From GCA-2684655 sp045105235 (GTDB lineage: Bacteria > Planctomycetota > UBA1135 > UBA2386): 64,000 nt of DNA. How positions within the stretch are numbered: the first letter of the stretch is position 1; each line of letters opens with the position of its first letter. The notes under the pieces were generated by a model, which saw nothing but the letters and a program-made list of their open reading frames with translations, did no database searches and was not told the DNA's origin. Positions 16,002-24,384 of this stretch are shown here, piece by piece. The stretch is from NCBI GenBank assembly GCA_045105235.1, contig JBGCDH010000011.1:1-64000 (forward strand). Direction: 5' to 3'. A program made the translations under genes and the position numbers.

Positions 16002-17143
16002 TGAAAGTCCTCCTATTGGTCGAAGCGTCCTCGGCCGGAGTCGGTCGGCATGTCATGGATCTGGCGCGCGGATTGCTTGCCGCCAATCAGCAAGTGCACC
16101 TTGTCTATGCCCCCGAACGCATCGACGCACGCTTTACCGCCGAGCTGGCAGCGCTGCCGAAATTGAAGCGCACCTGCATCAGCATGCGCAGAGGACCGCA
16201 CTGGGGGGATTTCGCGGTTCGCCGGGCACTGCGCGCCTGCATTGCGCAACATGGCCCGTTCGACATCGTTCACGCGCACAGCACCAAAGGCGGATTTCTA
16301 GCCGCGCTCTTACCCCGCAGCTACGCCGTGCCGCGCGTCTACACGCCGCACTCCCCGCTCAGCATGAACGCAAGCCTCGGGCGCGCGGCGAAGCTCGCGG
16401 TCGTCGCGGTCGAGCGTCACATGCTCCGCCGCATGCAGGCCGTCATCGCCGTCTCGCACGAAGAGCGTGAACACCTGCAGGCGCTCGGCATGCGCGTCGA
16501 ACGCCTTCACATGGTGCCAAACGGCATCGCGCCACCATCGCTGCCCACCAAGCAAAAGGTGCGTGACGAGCTGGGCGTGCCAAACGATGCCCCCGTCGTT
16601 GGATTTGTCGGCCGACTGGCTGAGCAAAAGAACCCGATGCTGCTGCTGCACGCATTCGCAACCGTGCACCAACAGCTGCCCGCGGCACGGCTGCTCATAG
16701 TCGGCGACGGCCCGCTGCGAAGCGACGTAGAGGCGGCCGCCCGCACGCTTGGCGACAGCTCTGCCGTTACCGTCCTCGGCTACCGCGACGCGCAACAGAT
16801 CATGCCGGCGTTTGATGTACTGGCATTGCCTTCGCGCTACGAGGGCATGCCGTATGTGCTTCTCGAAGCACTCGCAGCTGGCCTCCCCATTGTTGCCACA
16901 CCCGTTGGCGGCATCCGCCAGACGGTTGACGACGGCGTCAATGGCATCGTTTGCCATGAAGGCACGGCGCAGTGCTTGGCGGCCGCGCTGCGGACGACGC
17001 TAGAGCCAGCAACGCGCGAACGCATGAGCCTTGCCGCGCGCAAGCTCGCGTCGGACTTCACCGACTCAGCCATGGCAGACTCGACGCTCGCGATCTATCG
17101 ATCATTGCAAGGCGCGGAGAAGACCGCGCTCGAAACCCCGTGA
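16001..17143 (+). CDS. Glycosyltransferase family 4
   Basis: A 380-residue GT-B enzyme. The N-terminal acceptor half begins with MKVLLLVEASSAGVGRHVMDL. The C-terminal GT4 half has VGFVGRLAEQKN, LLIVGDGPLR, LGYRDAQQIMPAFDVLALPS, then the EX7E motif region REGMPY-type (YEGMPYVLLEALAAGLP). The start ATG overlaps the previous stop (TAATG). It is the only glycosyltransferase besides the initiating enzyme inside this operon, so the repeating unit may be simple, or other transferases are encoded elsewhere. Confidence 0.9.
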   Translation: MKVLLLVEASSAGVGRHVMDLARGLLAANQQVHLVYAPERIDARFTAELAALPKLKRTCISMRRGPHWGDFAVRRALRACIAQHGPFDIVHAHSTKGGFLAALLPRSYAVPRVYTPHSPLSMNASLGRAAKLAVVAVERHMLRRMQAVIAVSHEEREHLQALGMRVERLHMVPNGIAPPSLPTKQKVRDELGVPNDAPVVGFVGRLAEQKNPMLLLHAFATVHQQLPAARLLIVGDGPLRSDVEAAARTLGDSSAVTVLGYRDAQQIMPAFDVLALPSRYEGMPYVLLEALAAGLPIVATPVGGIRQTVDDGVNGIVCHEGTAQCLAAALRTTLEPATRERMSLAARKLASDFTDSAMADSTLAIYRSLQGAEKTALETP

Positions 17144-18465
17144 GGAACGTCGCCGCGTCCCAACCAGCGCCGCGCATGCCCCGGCTGCTGTCGTGCTGCG
17201 TCTTCGCGGCGTTTGCCACCAGCAGCATCGTGATGGTCGAGCCCGCACCTTGCGACCTGCTGTTCATCCTGACAGCATGCGTGGCGTTGCTCTCCGGCCA
17301 CGCGCCCATCGCGATGCGCTCGGGCATCGCCGTGACCATCGCGGCATTGGCGTTCCTGGCCATCAGCACGGGCTCCATGATGCTGGCCTACAAGGTCGGC
17401 GCGACGGTGCGATTCCAAGGAATCACCATCTACGTCCTTCTCTGCTTCGGCATCGTGACGGCGTTGATCGAGCGCTACGGCGTCGCGTTCTTGCGCGTCG
17501 CATGGGCGGGCTTGCTGTTCACGCTCATTCTGACGTCCATGATCGGGCTGCTGGCTCACTACCGCTTGCTGCCCAACTCGCAGATCTTCTTCCGCGACGA
17601 TTCTGGCCTTCGCGTCAAGAGCACCTTCAAGGACCCCAATGTGTTTGGCCCGTTCTTGGCCATGGGGGCCACCGTGCTCTTCGGCGAGATGCTGCGGCAT
17701 GCCAAACTCGGAGCCGCGCGTCTCGGCGCCTTCGGCCTCTGCTGCTATCTGCTGCTGCTCTCCTTCTCGCGCGGTGCGTGGATCAACTTCGCGGCTGGCA
17801 TGGCCGTGTTCGTGGCAATCGCACTGACCATTCGCCAGCAGCGCGTGCTGCTTTCGCGCCTGCTGCGGATCGCCGTTGTGCTCGGCCTCATCGGAGTGCC
17901 CGTACTCGGCTACATGCTCGTGCAGACGGACCTGTTTCACTACCTCGAGAGCCGGCTCAGCCTGCAGAGCTATGACAGCGAGCGCTTCGGCTCGCAGGCT
18001 CGCGCGCTAGACCTCGCGACCGTCGAGTTTTTTGGCATCGGACCGGGCCAATGGGTCGACACCCGCTTCGGCATCGCCACGCACAACCTATACCTGCGCG
18101 TGCTGGCCGAGTCTGGCTGGCTTGGCCTCGCGTCGTTCGGCGCCTTCATCCTCACCTGTGTGGCTGCAGGATGGCAAGGCTTGCGGCATCGAAGCCCATA
18201 CTCGATCTGGTATGCCGGCGCGCTCGCCGTCATCGCAGGCACGTTGCTCGAGAGCGTGGTCATCGACACGCTTCACTGGCGGCACTTCTTTTGGTTCTTG
18301 GCCCTCCCCGTAGGCCTGCTCGCATACGAACGCCGAATCGCCGCAGCGGGTGAATACACGCCCGAAACGGTCATCCAACGCGACACCCTCGGGGACGACG
18401 CCATTCGAAACGAAGCGACTCCGGAAAGCCGCTTTCCCGCCGCACCCCGTCAAGCAACTTCATGA
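17140..18465 (+). CDS. O-antigen ligase/polymerase (Wzy-like) membrane protein
   Basis: A 441-residue protein with about ten hydrophobic segments. A large extracytoplasmic loop near the middle to C-terminal part contains SRLSLQSYDSERFGSQARALD, then GIGPGQW and THNLYLRVLAESGWLG, the Wzy_C / O-antigen-ligase signature (conserved G-x-GPGQ and H-N-x-Y/L). A KSTFKDPNVFGPFLAMG motif is typical of the family. The proposed GTG start overlaps the upstream stop as GTGA, as at other junctions in this operon; an internal ATG 13 codons later is the alternative. It would polymerise lipid-linked repeat units in the periplasm. Confidence 0.85.
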   Translation: MRNVAASQPAPRMPRLLSCCVFAAFATSSIVMVEPAPCDLLFILTACVALLSGHAPIAMRSGIAVTIAALAFLAISTGSMMLAYKVGATVRFQGITIYVLLCFGIVTALIERYGVAFLRVAWAGLLFTLILTSMIGLLAHYRLLPNSQIFFRDDSGLRVKSTFKDPNVFGPFLAMGATVLFGEMLRHAKLGAARLGAFGLCCYLLLLSFSRGAWINFAAGMAVFVAIALTIRQQRVLLSRLLRIAVVLGLIGVPVLGYMLVQTDLFHYLESRLSLQSYDSERFGSQARALDLATVEFFGIGPGQWVDTRFGIATHNLYLRVLAESGWLGLASFGAFILTCVAAGWQGLRHRSPYSIWYAGALAVIAGTLLESVVIDTLHWRHFFWFLALPVGLLAYERRIAAAGEYTPETVIQRDTLGDDAIRNEATPESRFPAAPRQATS

Positions 18466-19415
18466 ATGCTCCGCCACGCATCCAAGCCATCCGCCACCAG
18501 GAGCAGCTTGCGCTCGATATCGACGGCACACGCGTCAACGTCAGCCTTCACGACATCTGCCAGCGCAACTGGTCACGTGTCGCAGTCGGTGAACTCAGCG
18601 AGGCACTGCCGGGGCAAGAAGCGCGCGTTTTCGTAAAGCAGTTTGTGGATCGGCGGGGCGAGCCGCACGCCGACCACATGAACAACGAGCTTGCCGGAAG
18701 CCGCGCTGCAACGGCTCTCGAAACGAACGGCGTGCGCGTCATGCCCGTGATCTCGGTCGACCAAGAACGCCTCCTGCTCTGCTATCCATGGCAGATCTTG
18801 ATCACCCCAGACGAGCTACTGCGCACCAACGAGGCAGCGTTCGCCAGCCGCGTCGGCAGCCTCGTGGATCTGGCTCGAAACTTCCTCGACGCGCTGCACC
18901 CTTGCCCAGAGCACATCGCATCCGGCCTGAAGAGCAAGAGCCGTCCATATGGCGGTGCTGCTCGCGCCCTCAACCTCAAAGGCATGGATATCCGCAACTG
19001 GGCATGGCCCTGCTCGACTCCAGGAAACGTCATCGACGGCCCCCCACTGGTGTTTGACTGCGGACGTCCCTACCTCGCCCCCATCGAAGAAGCCGCTGCC
19101 AAGCTGCTGGTCTCCTTTGGACTGCTCAACTGGGGATGGCCCATGCGGCGCTTCGTGCGCGGCCCGGACGCCAAGCTCCTAGAACGGGTCGCGACGGTGT
19201 TTCAGCCGTACGTCAGCCGCGATGCGGTTCTCGCCGAAATTGACCTGCAGGCCCGCGTCCGCATGGGCGAGTTCCAAGGCAGCAATGCAATCACACGTCT
19301 TGGCAAACGCCTCACCGTTGAGGTCATCGGCCGCCGCTACCTGCGTCGACTGCGGCGTCAATGTACCCAGCTTTCGGTAGCTGCGGCGGAATCAGGCGGA
19401 GGCGCGTGCAGGTAG
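18462..19415 (+). CDS. Kinase-like (phosphotransferase-fold) protein of the polysaccharide locus, function unknown
   Basis: A 317-residue soluble protein that I do not assign to a named family. It has a weak kinase-like pattern: a lysine in VFVKQFVDRRG near residue 52, an acidic helix (HMNNELAGSRAAT), then CSTPGNVIDGPPLVFDCGRP near 182-201, which resembles the SPGNIL...DFG part of aminoglycoside-kinase-like enzymes. The catalytic HxD Asp is not obvious at the expected place, where WPCSTPGN is found. It is translationally coupled to the Wzy-like gene (ATGA) and overlaps the flippase gene. It may modify a sugar or lipid carrier, or be a pseudokinase. The fold call is low confidence; the gene call is strong. 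Confidence 0.6.
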   Translation: MNAPPRIQAIRHQEQLALDIDGTRVNVSLHDICQRNWSRVAVGELSEALPGQEARVFVKQFVDRRGEPHADHMNNELAGSRAATALETNGVRVMPVISVDQERLLLCYPWQILITPDELLRTNEAAFASRVGSLVDLARNFLDALHPCPEHIASGLKSKSRPYGGAARALNLKGMDIRNWAWPCSTPGNVIDGPPLVFDCGRPYLAPIEEAAAKLLVSFGLLNWGWPMRRFVRGPDAKLLERVATVFQPYVSRDAVLAEIDLQARVRMGEFQGSNAITRLGKRLTVEVIGRRYLRRLRRQCTQLSVAAAESGGGACR

Positions 19416-20734
19416 AGGACGCACAACCACCCCAGGTTGCGAAGCGCCAAGAGCTGCTGCCATTGCTCTTGCGAACATCGCAGCTTTTCATGACGCGAGT
19501 TGGCGGCGCGTTCTTGGCCTATGCGCTCCAGATCCTGCTAACGCATTGGATCGGCGGAGAAGAACTCGGCGTCTACCTGCATGCTTTCGCCGTCTGCGTG
19601 CTCTTGAGCAATTTTGCCATGGCCGGCATGGCGCCCGCGGCGATGCGCTTCGTTGCTCCGGCACACGCAGCAGGCGAAGCGGATGTGGTCGCTGGATTCG
19701 TATCCTATTCACGCCGCATCGTGCTGGGCCTCGGCGTCGGTATAGGTGCATGCGTTTGCGCATACGGCTACTGCCGCGCACAGGAATGGCAACACGCGAC
19801 ACCGCTCTTGCTCGCCGGCGCGGCGCTGCCGATCTACGCCCTGCTGCGGCTACAGGCAGGAATCGGCCATGCCTTGTCGTGGTTTGTCTTTTGGAACCTG
19901 CCGAACAACATCCTCCGCCCCGCCATGCTCGTGGGCGGCGTCGTTGTCCTGCATTGGGCCGACCAACTGCGTAGCGCCGGTGATGTCATGTGGCTACACG
20001 CCAGCATCATCGGCGCGATCTTCATCGGGCAGCTCTGGATCTTTCGTCGCGGCATCTCACGCATTGTCGGACAGACCAAGCCGGCAGCTCCGCCACGAGC
20101 CTGGCTACGCACAGCTCTACCTCTGATGCTGGCCAGCACCTTCACCGCCTTTTATCCTGAGGTGAACCTGGTTGTTGCCGAGCCGTTCCTACCGAAAAGC
20201 GAGCTCGCCCTGTTCAACATCGCGTACCGCACGGTCGCATTCCTGGGCCTGCTGATGATTGCGATCGACAACTCTCAGCTCCCGCGCATCTCGCAGCTGC
20301 TGGCGCGTGGCGAGACCCATCAGGTTCGCAAACTGATCCGGCGCAACTCGCTGGTCAAGTGCGTGGGCACGGCCATCGGGGCGGCGTTGTTGGCCGCAGG
20401 CTCGCCGCACATTCTCGCGCTGTTCGACGATCCAACCTATCTAGCGGGCGAACCCGTCATGCTGCTGCTGATGGTCGGCTTCCTCGGTCGCGCCGCAATC
20501 GGACCTGGCGGCGAGATGCTTAGCATCTCAGGTCACCACAATCGGTGCGTCGTGGTCTATGTCGCCGGCCTAGTCGCAACGGCACTGCTGGCCTGGCTGT
20601 TGATCCCCCCGTTCGGAATCATGGGTGCAGCAGCTGGCGTGGTCGTCGTCATGCTGTCCTGCGACCTAGCATTTCATACGATGGCGCGCCGTCATCTCAA
20701 CCTGCGCCTCGACCTGCTTGCCCCGCGCCCGTGA
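19406..20734 (+). CDS. Polysaccharide flippase (Wzx-like, MATE/MOP superfamily)
   Basis: A 442-residue protein with 12 or so transmembrane segments. Family-typical features are the amphipathic first helices (LLRTSQLFMTRVGGAFLAYA), a charged TM7-8 region with FYPEVNLVVAEPFLPKSELALFN, IAYRTVAFLGLL, and NSQLPRISQLLARGE. MOP-family flippases move undecaprenyl-linked repeat units across the inner membrane. The GTG start at 19406 follows a GGAGG ribosome-binding site and overlaps the previous gene by 10 bases; an ATG at 19361 is the alternative and would give a 55-base overlap. Confidence 0.85.
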   Translation: MQVEDAQPPQVAKRQELLPLLLRTSQLFMTRVGGAFLAYALQILLTHWIGGEELGVYLHAFAVCVLLSNFAMAGMAPAAMRFVAPAHAAGEADVVAGFVSYSRRIVLGLGVGIGACVCAYGYCRAQEWQHATPLLLAGAALPIYALLRLQAGIGHALSWFVFWNLPNNILRPAMLVGGVVVLHWADQLRSAGDVMWLHASIIGAIFIGQLWIFRRGISRIVGQTKPAAPPRAWLRTALPLMLASTFTAFYPEVNLVVAEPFLPKSELALFNIAYRTVAFLGLLMIAIDNSQLPRISQLLARGETHQVRKLIRRNSLVKCVGTAIGAALLAAGSPHILALFDDPTYLAGEPVMLLLMVGFLGRAAIGPGGEMLSISGHHNRCVVVYVAGLVATALLAWLLIPPFGIMGAAAGVVVVMLSCDLAFHTMARRHLNLRLDLLAPRP

Positions 20735-20889
20735 ACGCTCGACCTGCAACACGGTGTGCAGGTCATCACATACGTGCTTCGCGGCAGCAGTGGAGTAACA
20801 TGGCTGCGAGCGTGCTCAAAAGCGGCCAAGCGACCCTTCTCGCCCCACACGTTCGACGCCGAAAAGATCCCCTTCGTCTGTAGATCCGA

Positions 20890-21885
20890 ATGCCCGCATC
20901 CAGCAGCCAGCCCATCACACCCAACATCGTCATCGGCGGCGTGCGCAAGTGCGGCACGACTGCGCTATTTCGATGGCTGCAGGCGCACCCCGATGTTTGT
21001 GCATCGTCCGCCAAAGAGACGCAGTTCCTGATGGATCGAGAGAGCCCTTACTACGACCAGGCCATCGGCTGGCACGATGTTGGCATCGAGGGTTACGCGC
21101 ACTTCTTTCGCGACTGGAATGGCGAGCCCTTTCGCGTCGAAGCGTCTTCGCGCTATTACGACCAAGACACGGCGCTGCGCGTCCTGAGCACGCTCGCGGA
21201 CCCGCCGCACGTTGTCTTCGTTGTTCGTGAGCCCATTGAGCGACTCGAATCCGCTTTTCACTACGCGAAGAACAATCGTGGGACGCTGCGCGAAGACGTA
21301 TCGCTCGCGGATTTTGTCGAAGCCGCGAGCAACAACAACATCCGTCCGCTCCTGGCCATCTCGGAAAACTCGAAGCTCGGCCAAAGCGTTCAAAACGAAG
21401 TCTCCCAGCTCGCCAAAGAAGTCGACTATGGGCACTACGTGGACCGGCTCGCGCGATGGCAGGAGCACTACCCCAAGACGCACCTGCACGTGTTGCTCTT
21501 TGAGCATCTGCGGCACGACCCGCGACGGTTCGTCCAAGGGCTCGCCGCTCGCGTGGGGCTCGCCCCATCCTTTTACGACGACTTCGCTTTCCGCAAGGAG
21601 AACCGCACGGTCGCGATGCGCAACCTGCGGGTGCATCGCATGATGCGTCGGCTCGCGCAGTTCGTCCCACGGAACTCGCTAACCCGCTCAGCCTACAACC
21701 TCTACCTCAAGGCACAGGGCAAGCCAGCCAGCAAGCTAAGCTCGAATGACGACACGCGGCAAAAGCTGCATTCGCTCTACGCCAGCAGCAACGACCGGCT
21801 CGCGACGATGTTCGACCTGGACCTGGACGCGTGGAACTCGCACCCCGAGTCGAGCCCGGTCACGGTCACGACACCGGCTTCGTAG
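20890..21885 (+). CDS. Sulfotransferase family protein
   Basis: A 331-residue protein with a textbook sulfotransferase N-terminus: PNIVIGGVRKCGTTALFRWL at about 11-30 (the 5'-PSB loop). VVFVVREPIERLESAFHYAK follows (the 3'-PB region with Arg and Ser), and later VLLFEHLRHDP. It is similar in type to carbohydrate sulfotransferases such as the heparan sulfotransferase group. It follows the flippase gene by 155 bases in the same direction and probably ends the locus. With the other sulfotransferase at 10639, the locus is bracketed by two such enzymes, which supports a sulfated exopolysaccharide. Confidence 0.85.
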   Translation: MPASSSQPITPNIVIGGVRKCGTTALFRWLQAHPDVCASSAKETQFLMDRESPYYDQAIGWHDVGIEGYAHFFRDWNGEPFRVEASSRYYDQDTALRVLSTLADPPHVVFVVREPIERLESAFHYAKNNRGTLREDVSLADFVEAASNNNIRPLLAISENSKLGQSVQNEVSQLAKEVDYGHYVDRLARWQEHYPKTHLHVLLFEHLRHDPRRFVQGLAARVGLAPSFYDDFAFRKENRTVAMRNLRVHRMMRRLAQFVPRNSLTRSAYNLYLKAQGKPASKLSSNDDTRQKLHSLYASSNDRLATMFDLDLDAWNSHPESSPVTVTTPAS

Positions 21886-21934
21886 CCGCATGTTTCGCGA
21901 CGGCGTCCTGCCGCAGCAGCGCCGCCGCCGAACC

Positions 21935-24205
21935 CTAGGGCTGGATCCGCACCCGGTAGCCTTCGCTTAGCGCTGTCGTGCCGTTCATCGGGCCGCCAAC
22001 CTGCGCGATCATCGCCTGCAGGTGGAAGGTCTGGTAGATCATGCTGGGCTCAAGCCCCATCGGGAACGACCACCCCTCTCTCCCGAAAGCGTTCGTAGCG
22101 CCGAGAACGCTCATCGCCTGGGTCGACCAAGACACAGCCGAACACGTCGAGGTCACCGCGAGCGGCAAGGACTGGTCAAAGTCCATCCCGAGCACAACGG
22201 CTTGGTTTGCGGGAGCAAAGAAGAGATCCACATCGAAACGACGCCCGATTCTCGGGACGCGATCGACCTCGAGAAGCGGCATCGCTCCGTCTGCACAACC
22301 CGACGTGAGGCGCTGCACAGCGTCGCCACGACCGTCCATCAAGAACTCGATACTGGCATCGAACAGCGCCCACAGCTCGTGCGAAACGTCCGGCGCAGTC
22401 GTGCCGTATTCGCGACGCATCGGAAACACGAGACGTGACCCTGCCGCCAGCGACCGGTCCCAAAGCGCCTCACCGGCGCGCACCGTAAACAGTGTCGGCC
22501 GGTTGTTGGGCGTCGTGGCAATCACCTCCGCCGCCGCCACGGGCTGCCCCCAAACGACGGGGTAGGCGCTGCCATACAGCGACACCTGCGAGCTGCTGAA
22601 GTCGCGCACGATGGGGTGGCTCGGATCCGCAATATCGATCGAAGACAGAGGCTCGACACCGCTGTCGACGTTCCACCAGCCGCGCGTAAGACCGAGGCGG
22701 CGCTGTAGCGAAGCATTCCACGTCAGCAGAGGCGACTCCGTATCACGGTAGCGGTTGAGCAGGTTCGCCCACGACGCACTGTTTGAGATCACGACGCAGT
22801 CCATGCCGTCGGCTTCACTGCCATCGCCGAGATCGTCGTCCTGCAGGGTCACATCAAATCCAAGGTGCCGCTCCAGACGTCCGTAGACAAAGCGATCCAA
22901 AGGCTGCATCGCAGCAGGATCGCCAACGACAAACAGCGCCCGCCGGCCCGGCAGGTCAAACATGCCGATGTTTCGCTGGTTGGTTTGGCCGAGGACTTCG
23001 AACTCTCCGGCAACGGCAATCCTGCCGGCCGCCATATCGACGCCGTACAGCTGGCTCGCTGCCGTCGAATGCTGGCTGCCCGGCCGCCACGCGCGGATCG
23101 AGCCGTCGGCCAAATCCACGATGCAAAGATCTTTTCGGAACGGCGCGGTCTGCAGCGACTCGTCCGGTCCGGCAACTCGGTCGAAGTGACCGACACCGTA
23201 GATCTTGTTGCGGATCGGATCGATCACGCCGCCTTGAAAGCCACCGTCTGCCCAAGGCAGCATCGTCTCGTCGGCGTTGCCGGTCGCCGGATCAAAGCGG
23301 ACGCACTCTAGCTGGCGCTGCCCCGAACCCCGCCACACGCCGTTGACCCTGGTTTGCCACCAGTCGCCATACGCGTAGACCTGGCCGTCGTGATACGAGA
23401 CATCCCAAATCTCAACGTAAGGCTTGTTGTTGAGCGGGTCGCGCAGGCCCGGGTTGAATGGCAAGGTCGCGCCGGTCGCGGCGTCGACCGCAGCCAGCCC
23501 TTCCCGCGCGACACCGTTGACGCTGCGAAACATGCCGCCACTACCGGTGTAGAGGATGCTCTGGTCAGGCGACAAAACCATCGACCAGATCGGCGTGCGC
23601 TGACCTTGCGCGTCACGGAAGTCCGGCGCGAATGCAGGATCGGGCTGCTGTGACCCAGCTGTCGTGGAATACGCCTGGATGCCGTAGATACCGGCGAGAT
23701 AGATTCGCGACCCGTCGGCGCTTACCTCGATCGCCTTGATGCGACCGACATTGAGGCTCCGCGCACGCCAGCTTGTGACCTGCCCCTGCAAGTCGACCGC
23801 CACGACATCCTTGCGTGGCTGTCCGTCGACCGTGTCAAACAATCCGCCAACGTAAATTGTGAGTCCATCCGGCGAGACTCCGAGCGCATCGACTCGGTAG
23901 TCATAGCCATTCTTTACAATCGTCGGCGCCCAGGGAAGCAGCTGACCGCTTCTTGCGTCCCAGGCCACAACTCCGGTGCGCGGCACCAGCGCGCCGCCCC
24001 CGAGAGGGATCGCATTTTGAAAGCGGCCGGCGGCGTAGAAGACTCCGCCCGAGCCGAGCACGTCGTCGACGCGGTCATCCACCTCACAGCTAGGCAATGG
24101 TGTAGACGATTGCGCAAGAGCAACGGATGGCGAGAAGGCCCCGGCAAGGAGAAGCGCAGCAGCGCAGTGGCGAGCAATCGCTGGCTTCGGAAGGCGAGAA
24201 TGCAT
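21935..24205 (-). CDS. Secreted beta-propeller protein
   Basis: A 756-residue protein with a signal peptide (residues 1 to about 32, ending SVALAQSS). Residues about 40-450 carry repeated blade-like units (DALGVSPDGLTIYVGGLF, AIEVSADGSRIYLAGI, MVLSPDQSILYTGSGG) of the PQQ/delta-60-repeat kind. Then comes a region with ALFVVGDPAAMQPLDRF and a Gly-rich linker. The C-terminal end (IGRRFDVDLFFAPANQAVVLGMDF through TFHLQAMIAQVGG) resembles the terminal module of other secreted proteins here. The start was set at the Met that begins the signal peptide. It is convergent with the sulfotransferase gene. No enzymatic motif is seen; a surface or matrix protein is likely. Confidence 0.7.
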   Translation of the reverse strand: MHSRLPKPAIARHCAAALLLAGAFSPSVALAQSSTPLPSCEVDDRVDDVLGSGGVFYAAGRFQNAIPLGGGALVPRTGVVAWDARSGQLLPWAPTIVKNGYDYRVDALGVSPDGLTIYVGGLFDTVDGQPRKDVVAVDLQGQVTSWRARSLNVGRIKAIEVSADGSRIYLAGIYGIQAYSTTAGSQQPDPAFAPDFRDAQGQRTPIWSMVLSPDQSILYTGSGGMFRSVNGVAREGLAAVDAATGATLPFNPGLRDPLNNKPYVEIWDVSYHDGQVYAYGDWWQTRVNGVWRGSGQRQLECVRFDPATGNADETMLPWADGGFQGGVIDPIRNKIYGVGHFDRVAGPDESLQTAPFRKDLCIVDLADGSIRAWRPGSQHSTAASQLYGVDMAAGRIAVAGEFEVLGQTNQRNIGMFDLPGRRALFVVGDPAAMQPLDRFVYGRLERHLGFDVTLQDDDLGDGSEADGMDCVVISNSASWANLLNRYRDTESPLLTWNASLQRRLGLTRGWWNVDSGVEPLSSIDIADPSHPIVRDFSSSQVSLYGSAYPVVWGQPVAAAEVIATTPNNRPTLFTVRAGEALWDRSLAAGSRLVFPMRREYGTTAPDVSHELWALFDASIEFLMDGRGDAVQRLTSGCADGAMPLLEVDRVPRIGRRFDVDLFFAPANQAVVLGMDFDQSLPLAVTSTCSAVSWSTQAMSVLGATNAFGREGWSFPMGLEPSMIYQTFHLQAMIAQVGGPMNGTTALSEGYRVRIQP

Positions 24206-24384
24206 TCTGACAATCTCACGCTTAAGTTGCCTTGGGATCAAGGTGTGTGACGACAACGTCGACACACGGCGGCTATCGCTGTGCTGCACGCAATCGCCTG
24301 ACCCCGGTGGCATCGCGCCCTTGGACGAAAACGGTCGACGCAGCGACGTAAATGAACATCAATCTTTCACATGCTTCCGAGCAC

